Below, piece by piece: positions 59,345 through 64,000 of a stretch of DNA of 64,000 nt. A program made the position numbers and the translations under genes. The notes under the pieces were generated by a model. It saw only the letters and a list, made by a program, of their open reading frames with translations. It had not been told where the DNA came from and searched no databases. Position 1 is the first letter of the stretch. Every line of letters starts with the position of its first letter. The stretch comes from Acidovorax sp. NB1 (GTDB lineage: Bacteria; Pseudomonadota; Gammaproteobacteria; Burkholderiales; Burkholderiaceae_C): NCBI RefSeq assembly GCF_005405905.1, contig NZ_BJHU01000059.1:62433-126432 (forward strand), written 5' to 3'.

Positions 59345-60289
59345 TCAAACCGAGGCGTTTGCGCCCACACCGATCTTTGCGCTGCGCGACGCCCACCCGT
59401 CGCGAAAGAGCGCCTGCAAAAACTCCACACACACCCGCACTTTGGCCGAGCGCTCCAGCCGCGTGGGGTAGACGGCCCACACATTGGCTTCTTGCTGCCA
59501 CTGCGGCAACACCTGCACCAGGCGCCCGGTCTGCAGGTGCGCGCCCACATCCCACAACGAGCGCAGCACCACGCCACGTCCGTCCACCGCCCACTGCACG
59601 GCCATCTCGCCGTTGTTGGCCGACAGCGGGCCACGCACCTTCACCGACTCTTCCTGCGCACCGCTGCGCAGGCGCCACACGCCAAATGGATGGTCACGCT
59701 CCTTAATCACCAGGCAGTCGTGCGCGGCCAGATCAGCCACCGTGCGCGGCGAGCCCTTGCGCTGCAGGTAGGCAGGCGCTGCACACAACACGCGGTGGTT
59801 GTCGGCCAGGCGGCGGGCGATCAGGTGCGGCGCAATTTCGTCGCCCACGCGCACGTCCAGGTCAAACCCTTCGCCCGCCACATCCACCAGCCGGTCGAAC
59901 ACTTCCAGGCGCACCTGCAGCCCCGGGTGCTGCGCCACCAACCGCGACAGCGCAGGCGCCACGATCTGCCGGCCAAAACCAAAGCTGCTGCTCACCCGCA
60001 ACAGCCCGCGCGGCTCGCTGCGCGTCACGGCCACCTCCTGCATCAGCTGCTCCATGTCGTCCAGGATGCGCTGCGCCCAATGGAAGACGCGCTCGCCCTC
60101 TTCCGTCACCGCCACGCGGCGGGTGGTGCGGTGCAGCAGCTTGACCTGCAGGTCCTGCTCCAGCAGGCGAATGCGCTTGCTGACATAGGCGGGTGAGGTG
60201 CCCAGCTCGGTGGCGGCGCCGCCAAAGCTCGCCTTGCGCACCACGGCCGTGAACACGCGCAGGTCTTCCGCTGCAGGATTTTTATGCAC
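59345..60289 (-). CDS. dmlR: LysR-family regulator (DmlR-like)
   Basis: A 314-residue LysR-type regulator. The winged helix-turn-helix is at residues 5-65 (ASFGGAATELGTSPAYVSKR) and the effector domain follows. It starts at GTG 60289 (MHKNPAAEDLRVF); upstream codons in the frame have no homology. It is divergent from a tartrate/D-malate dehydrogenase gene, the same arrangement as dmlR-dmlA in E. coli. An inverted ATTGT (60321) / ACAAT (60346) in the intergenic region may be its site. Confidence 0.88.
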   Translation of the reverse strand: MHKNPAAEDLRVFTAVVRKASFGGAATELGTSPAYVSKRIRLLEQDLQVKLLHRTTRRVAVTEEGERVFHWAQRILDDMEQLMQEVAVTRSEPRGLLRVSSSFGFGRQIVAPALSRLVAQHPGLQVRLEVFDRLVDVAGEGFDLDVRVGDEIAPHLIARRLADNHRVLCAAPAYLQRKGSPRTVADLAAHDCLVIKERDHPFGVWRLRSGAQEESVKVRGPLSANNGEMAVQWAVDGRGVVLRSLWDVGAHLQTGRLVQVLPQWQQEANVWAVYPTRLERSAKVRVCVEFLQALFRDGWASRSAKIGVGANASV

Positions 60290-60413
60290 GAAGTGTGAAA
60301 GATGAAGCCACAGTTGGCGGATTGTAGTTATCGGAAGCGCTGGGAACAATGCACACCATGCCGCTGGCTGCGCCCTGCAGCCGCATTCCCGACGCCATTG
60401 CAAGGACCGCTTG

Positions 60414-61517
60414 ATGACCTCTTCCCCCCCTGCCAAAACCTACCGCATCGCCCTCATCGCCGGAGATGGCATTGGCAAGGAGGTGATGCCCGAAGGCCTG
60501 CGCGTGGTGTTGGCCGCCGCAGAACGCTTTGGCATCACCCTCGAAACCACCACCATCGACTGGGCCAGCTGCGACTATTACGCCGCCCACGGAAAAATGA
60601 TGCCCGACGACTGGAAGGCGCAACTGTCGGGCATGGACGCCATCTTCTTCGGCGCCGTCGGCTGGCCCGCCACCGTGCCCGACCATGTGTCCCTCTGGGG
60701 TTCGCTGCTCAAGTTCCGCCGCGAGTTCGACCAGTACATCAACCTGCGCCCTGTGCGCTTGTTTGAGGGCGTGCCCTGCCCCCTGGCCGGTCGCAAGCCC
60801 GGCGACATCGACTACTACGTGGTGCGCGAGAACACCGAGGGCGAATACACCTCGCTGGGTGGCGTGATGTACGAGGGCACCGACCGCGAGATCGTGATCC
60901 AGGAGTCGGTCTACTCCCGCCACGGCGCCAACCGCCTCTTGAAGTTCGCCTTCGACCTGGCCCAAAGCCGCACCAAAAAGCACGTCACCCTGGCCACCAA
61001 GAGCAACGGCATCGCCATCAGCATGCCCTGGTGGGACAAGCGGGCCGACGAAGTCGCCAAGGACTACCCCGGCATCACGCTGGACAAGCAGCACATCGAC
61101 ATCCTCACCGCCCGCTTCGTACTGCAGCCCGGGCGCTTTGACGTGGTGGCCGCCACCAACCTGTTTGGCGACATCCTGAGCGACCTGGGCCCGGCCACCA
61201 CCGGCACCATCGGCCTGGCCCCCTCGGCCAACCTCAACCCCGAGCGCAACTTCCCCAGCCTGTTCGAGCCGGTGCACGGCTCGGCGCCCGACATCTACGG
61301 CAAGAACATCGCCAACCCGATAGCGATGATCTGGTCGGGTGCGCTGATGCTGGACTTCCTTACGCAGGGCCAGGGCGCAGGACGGCAGGCGCATGACGCC
61401 ATCGTCACGGCCATCGAAGAGGTCATCAAAAGCGGTCCGCGCACGCCCGATCTGGGCGGCACGGCCAACACCACGCAGGTGGGCGAGGCGATTGCGGCAC
61501 GGGTGGCGGGGCACTGA
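60414..61517 (+). CDS. dmlA: Tartrate dehydrogenase / D-malate dehydrogenase (decarboxylating)
   Basis: A 367-residue NAD-dependent beta-decarboxylating dehydrogenase of the isocitrate/isopropylmalate family. Motifs: IAGDGIGKEVMPEGLRV (residues 15-31), LRPVRLF, the substrate Tyr in RENTEGEYTSLGG, and FEPVHGSAPDIYGKNIANP with FGDILSDLG. It converts D-malate or tartrate to pyruvate or related acids. AAGGA precedes ATG 60414; a TTG at 60411 is adjacent. The LysR neighbour supports control by D-malate or tartrate. Confidence 0.92.
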   Translation: MTSSPPAKTYRIALIAGDGIGKEVMPEGLRVVLAAAERFGITLETTTIDWASCDYYAAHGKMMPDDWKAQLSGMDAIFFGAVGWPATVPDHVSLWGSLLKFRREFDQYINLRPVRLFEGVPCPLAGRKPGDIDYYVVRENTEGEYTSLGGVMYEGTDREIVIQESVYSRHGANRLLKFAFDLAQSRTKKHVTLATKSNGIAISMPWWDKRADEVAKDYPGITLDKQHIDILTARFVLQPGRFDVVAATNLFGDILSDLGPATTGTIGLAPSANLNPERNFPSLFEPVHGSAPDIYGKNIANPIAMIWSGALMLDFLTQGQGAGRQAHDAIVTAIEEVIKSGPRTPDLGGTANTTQVGEAIAARVAGH

Positions 61518-61539
61518 GCCACGGCCCCGGCCCAACGCT

Positions 61540-61595
61540 CCTATTTCAATAGCTTAAAAGGCATACCTATCGCGCGGCAAAGGCCTTTTTTGCTT
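61540..61595 (+). terminator. Weak terminator in a dispersed repeat after dmlA
   Basis: TATTTCAATAGCTTAAAAGGC, CGCGCGGCAAAGGCC then TTTTTTGC. AAAAGGC pairs with GCCTTTT over a 20-base loop. Layout fits the ~60-bp repeat family. Confidence 0.6.
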
Positions 61596-61606
61596 GAAAC
61601 CACAGG

Positions 61607-61990
61607 CTAAGTGGCAATGTCCTCGTGCAGGCAGAGGTAGTTGCCCTCGGTGTCCTTGAACCATGCGGCCTTCTCGGCGCCCAGCACACACACATGGTTC
61701 ACGGTCTTGAGGCCGGGGAAGTCGTAGTCCTCGAACACCACCTGGGCGCGTTTCAGCGCCTCGATGGTGGCGGCGATGTCGGCCACCTGAAAGCTGATGG
61801 CCGTGTGGTCGGCCTTGGTGCCTTCCGGCTTGGGGAACAGCGCCAGCGTGCTGCCCCCTACGGCATAGACAAACTTGCCATCAGGCCGGAAGCCACCGGG
61901 CCTCAGGCCCAGGCAGCCCTCGTAGAAGGCACGGGCGCGGTCCATGTCCATCACGGGCAGCATGGTGGTTACAGAGGAATCGGACAACAT
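61607..61990 (-). CDS. VOC-superfamily (glyoxalase-like) protein
   Basis: A 127-residue single VOC module: VTTMLPVMDMDRARAFYEG at the N-terminus, then LALFPKPEG, HTAISFQVAD and the closing FKDTEGNYLCLHED. VOC proteins bind a metal and act as lyases, dioxygenases or antibiotic-binding proteins. The substrate is not apparent. Convergent with dmlA. Confidence 0.88.
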   Translation of the reverse strand: MLSDSSVTTMLPVMDMDRARAFYEGCLGLRPGGFRPDGKFVYAVGGSTLALFPKPEGTKADHTAISFQVADIAATIEALKRAQVVFEDYDFPGLKTVNHVCVLGAEKAAWFKDTEGNYLCLHEDIAT

Positions 61991-62156
61991 ACCAGGTCCT
62001 TTCGCTCAATCCGGCCCGACATGCAGCAGGGGTGACATGCAGCCTTCCTGGCGGTGCGCCAGGGCCCGGTCCAGGCCGTCCGACCGGTCTGGCAGTGTAG
62101 GCCGATCCCCGGCGCCACGCCACTGCGCACTGCCTCCTCCACGCTCCCAAACTGCC

Positions 62157-62375
62157 TCAGCCCCCCTGGGGCGGCACCCTGAAGTTGTCGGTGATGCGCT
62201 GCTCGGCCCGGGCCAGGGCAGCGCCCAGCCTCCGCAGCCAACGCCAGCCCAGGCGTTGCACCCGGCGCGGCCAGCGGCCGGCACGGGCCGGGCGCCGTGG
62301 CAGTGCACCCGGGGGCTGGCGGGCAAGGGCGTGGCGGGCGGTGTCTTCGGGGTCCAGACGGGTGGGATGCAACAT
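62157..62375 (-). CDS. Possible small basic protein
   Basis: A 72-residue open frame, very rich in Arg and Trp (GRWPRRVQRLGWRWLRRLG) with an amphipathic helix ARAEQRITDNF. It is divergent from the LysR gene at 62447, a common place for small unknown proteins. CGGGG lies four bases before the ATG. Other frames in this GC-rich stretch are also open, so it may not be real. I do not recognise it. Confidence 0.4.
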   Translation of the reverse strand: MLHPTRLDPEDTARHALARQPPGALPRRPARAGRWPRRVQRLGWRWLRRLGAALARAEQRITDNFRVPPQGG

Positions 62376-62446
62376 GGCCCCGATGCTCGCGGCGGGGCTA
62401 ACATCTGTAAAGTTGAATTCATTGAAGCCTGAAGTCAGGAAATCTG

Positions 62447-63367
62447 ATGCGTAACCTCAACCTCGACCAGCTGCAGACCCTGATCGCCATTGCCGACCTG
62501 GGCACCTTTGCGGCCGCCGCGCAGGCGCTGCACCTGGCGCCGCCCACCGTGAGCATGCACATCAAGGAACTGGAATCGCGCCTGGGCGCCGAGCTGGTGG
62601 TGCGGGGGCGGCGGCAGGCCGACCTCACCCCCGCAGGCGAAGTGCTGGTGCGCGAAGGCCGCCAGCTGCTGTTGGCCAGTGATGACCTGGTGGAGCGCGT
62701 GCGGCGCCACGCATCCGGCCGCGAAGGCATGGTGCGGGTGGGCGTGTCGGCGGGCGTCAGCACCCGGCTGCTGCCGCGCATGCTGGAGGCGCTGGCGGCG
62801 CGCAGCCCGGGGGTGGAAATCCGCCTGGAGGCCGTGGGCTCGGCCGAGTCGATGCAGCGGCTCAAGGCGGGTACGCTGGACATCGCGATCGTCGCCAGCC
62901 CCCAGCCGCCACTGGCCGAGGTGCGGCAGACCCCGTGGCGCAACGACCCCATGGTGGCCCTGCTGCCCGTCGCGTGGGATGCCCCCGACCGCATCAGCCC
63001 CGACTGGCTGGCCAGCCGCCGCTGGGCGTCGTTCGCGCCCGCCACGCAGATGCACGGGTTGATAGCCAACTGGTTTGGCCAGGCGGGCCACCACCCGCGC
63101 CCGTTTCTGGCGCTGAGCTACCCCGGCGCCCTCAAAAGCCTGGCCGTGGCCAGCCAGTGCGCGGCCTTGCTGCCCATGGAAGAAGTGGAAGACCTGCAGG
63201 GCACGCCCGGCGTGCAGATCCGCCCCCTGCAGCCGCCGCTGATGCGCCCTATGGCCGTGGCGCACCGGCACCAGCCAGCACCGTCACCTGCAGTGGCGGG
63301 CGTGCTGGAGTTGCTGGTGGACTTTGCGGATGAAAGCGCAGGAACCCACAGCGCGGGGGCCGAATAG
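62447..63367 (+). CDS. LysR-family transcriptional regulator
   Basis: A 306-residue regulator with an N-terminal winged helix-turn-helix (LGTFAAAAQALHLAPPTVSM, residues 18-37) and a LysR substrate-binding domain from about 90. ATG 62447 gives MRNLNLDQLQTL, the usual start. The neighbouring target is not evident; the divergent small open frame is the only upstream candidate. The ligand is unknown. Confidence 0.9.
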   Translation: MRNLNLDQLQTLIAIADLGTFAAAAQALHLAPPTVSMHIKELESRLGAELVVRGRRQADLTPAGEVLVREGRQLLLASDDLVERVRRHASGREGMVRVGVSAGVSTRLLPRMLEALAARSPGVEIRLEAVGSAESMQRLKAGTLDIAIVASPQPPLAEVRQTPWRNDPMVALLPVAWDAPDRISPDWLASRRWASFAPATQMHGLIANWFGQAGHHPRPFLALSYPGALKSLAVASQCAALLPMEEVEDLQGTPGVQIRPLQPPLMRPMAVAHRHQPAPSPAVAGVLELLVDFADESAGTHSAGAE

Positions 63368-63386
63368 CGCTCCAAAACTCCTGCAG

Positions 63387-64000
63387 TCACCCCGGCCCAG
63401 ACACCAGCGCGCGGGCCACCTCCCGCAGGCACTCGGCCAGATGCTCCGTCACCGGCGTCAAGCGCTGGCCCCGCAGCGTGATGAGCCCCACCGGGGGCAA
63501 GTCCACCGCCACGGGCAGCCGCAGCACGGACACCATGCCCTGCTGCGCAAAATGCCGTGCCACCGTGCGCGCCATGAAGGCCACGGCGCCGCGCTGCTGC
63601 AAGAAGGTGACCTGCGCCAAAAAAGAGGCCGACTCGATGATGTCGGCCGGTGGAAGCAGCCCATGGGCAAAAAACTGCTGCTCCAGCTTGACCCGCAGCG
63701 AGGCCCAGGGCGGCGGCAGCACACAAGGCTGCACTGCCACATCGGCCCAGCGCACGGCACGCCGGCGGGCCAGGGCATGGGCGGGGTGCACCACGGCCAC
63801 CATGGGGTCTTCGTAGAGCGCCTCGGTTTCCAGGTCTGGCGAGGCATAGCCGGGCTCCAGACGGCCCACAAACAGGTCCAGCTCGCCCAGGCGCAGCTTG
63901 GGCAGCAGGCGGGTCAGGTCGCCCTCGTCAATCAGCACGGTGGTGCGTGCAGACCGGGCCTTGAGCCGCTCCACCGCCTTCGCCAGCAACACGGGGGTCG
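63387..64000 (-). CDS. LysR-family regulator, C-terminal part (runs off the window)
   Basis: At least 201 residues of the LysR effector-binding domain: VLIDEGDLTRLLPKLRLGEL, FVGRLEPGYASPDLE, VAVVHPAHALARR and the end ECLREVARALVSG. The frame stays open to the last base, and the helix-turn-helix must lie beyond 64000. Style resembles the GbpR/GalR-like aromatic or sugar regulators, but this is not firm. Convergent with the preceding LysR gene, 19 bases apart. Confidence 0.88.
   Translation of the reverse strand, partial: TPVLLAKAVERLKARSARTTVLIDEGDLTRLLPKLRLGELDLFVGRLEPGYASPDLETEALYEDPMVAVVHPAHALARRRAVRWADVAVQPCVLPPPWASLRVKLEQQFFAHGLLPPADIIESASFLAQVTFLQQRGAVAFMARTVARHFAQQGMVSVLRLPVAVDLPPVGLITLRGQRLTPVTEHLAECLREVARALVSGPG

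Noticed and set aside
62006-62422. A 138-codon minus frame before the LysR gene
   Set aside because: Cys/Pro/Ala-rich translation typical of non-coding high-GC frames; the shorter frame at 62157-62375 looks slightly more protein-like and is listed with low confidence.

Overview
The window looks like chromosome of a high-GC betaproteobacterium of the family Comamonadaceae, most likely Acidovorax or a close relative. This rests on overall protein similarity by eye, the P. aeruginosa-like nitrate-assimilation gene set, the rpsU-yqeY neighbourhood, GTG/TTG starts, and several dispersed short repeats of a kind I associate with this family. I saw no tRNA, rRNA, CRISPR array, intact insertion sequence or prophage. 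The genus call is inference.

Layout. 0-6.6 kb: an HDAC-like deacetylase, a MoxR ATPase / DUF58 / TgpA transglutaminase cluster and an MltB-type lytic transglycosylase. 6.6-17 kb: a lone LivK-like binding protein, a small heat-shock protein, a MacB permease remnant, an AraC/FeaR-like regulator divergent from a complete livKHMGF transporter ending in an aldehyde dehydrogenase, then tsaD. 17-23.4 kb: a LivK-like lipoprotein, nasT (ANTAR antiterminator), an nrtABD-type nitrate ABC transporter and a CBS-domain protein. 23.9-29.5 kb: two tandem small exported paralogues, then a dctP/dctM/dctQ TRAP transporter with gluconokinase under a divergent LacI-type regulator. 29.5-45 kb: an Aer-like chemoreceptor, narK/nasA-type nitrate transporter, an inverted PP2C-kinase gene, then nirB / duplicated PilJ-type sensor / nirD / nasA / ybiB / cobA and a small soluble nitrate-sensor-like receptor. 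45-64 kb: GH5-CBM2 cellulase, thioesterase, fatty-acid hydroxylase, DUF4124 protein, LivK-like protein, TonB siderophore receptor, BaiN-type flavoprotein, a large GGDEF-EAL protein, rpsU, yqeY, dmlR/dmlA-like pair, a VOC protein and two LysR regulators.

The best integrated system is nitrate/nitrite assimilation. Three transcription units (nrtABD, narK, nirB...cobA) each begin with the same regulatory cassette: a strong sigma-54 promoter match (TGGCAC-N5-TTGCT/A), a hairpin with an A-x-x-G-x-x hexaloop, a second hairpin built on GGAC-(R)A(W)GGC-GTC, and an intrinsic terminator whose 5' arm overlaps that second hairpin. This is the architecture of ANTAR-controlled antitermination, and the ANTAR protein NasT is encoded just upstream of nrtA. 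No NasS partner is present in the window. Instead, two proteins with NarX/PilJ-like nitrate-box motifs are encoded in or beside the reductase operon, one behind its own sigma-54-like promoter.

The second theme is short repeats: (a) two 100-nt elements with identical geometry (24-nt arms, 52-nt core) whose internal stems covary; (b) about a dozen copies of a roughly 60-bp element that in places supplies terminators and in places sits in frame inside genes, including a lipoprotein signal peptide; (c) five GC-rich repeats that begin within a few bases of stop codons; (d) a 73-nt tandem array that repeats the last codons and stop of narK four times.
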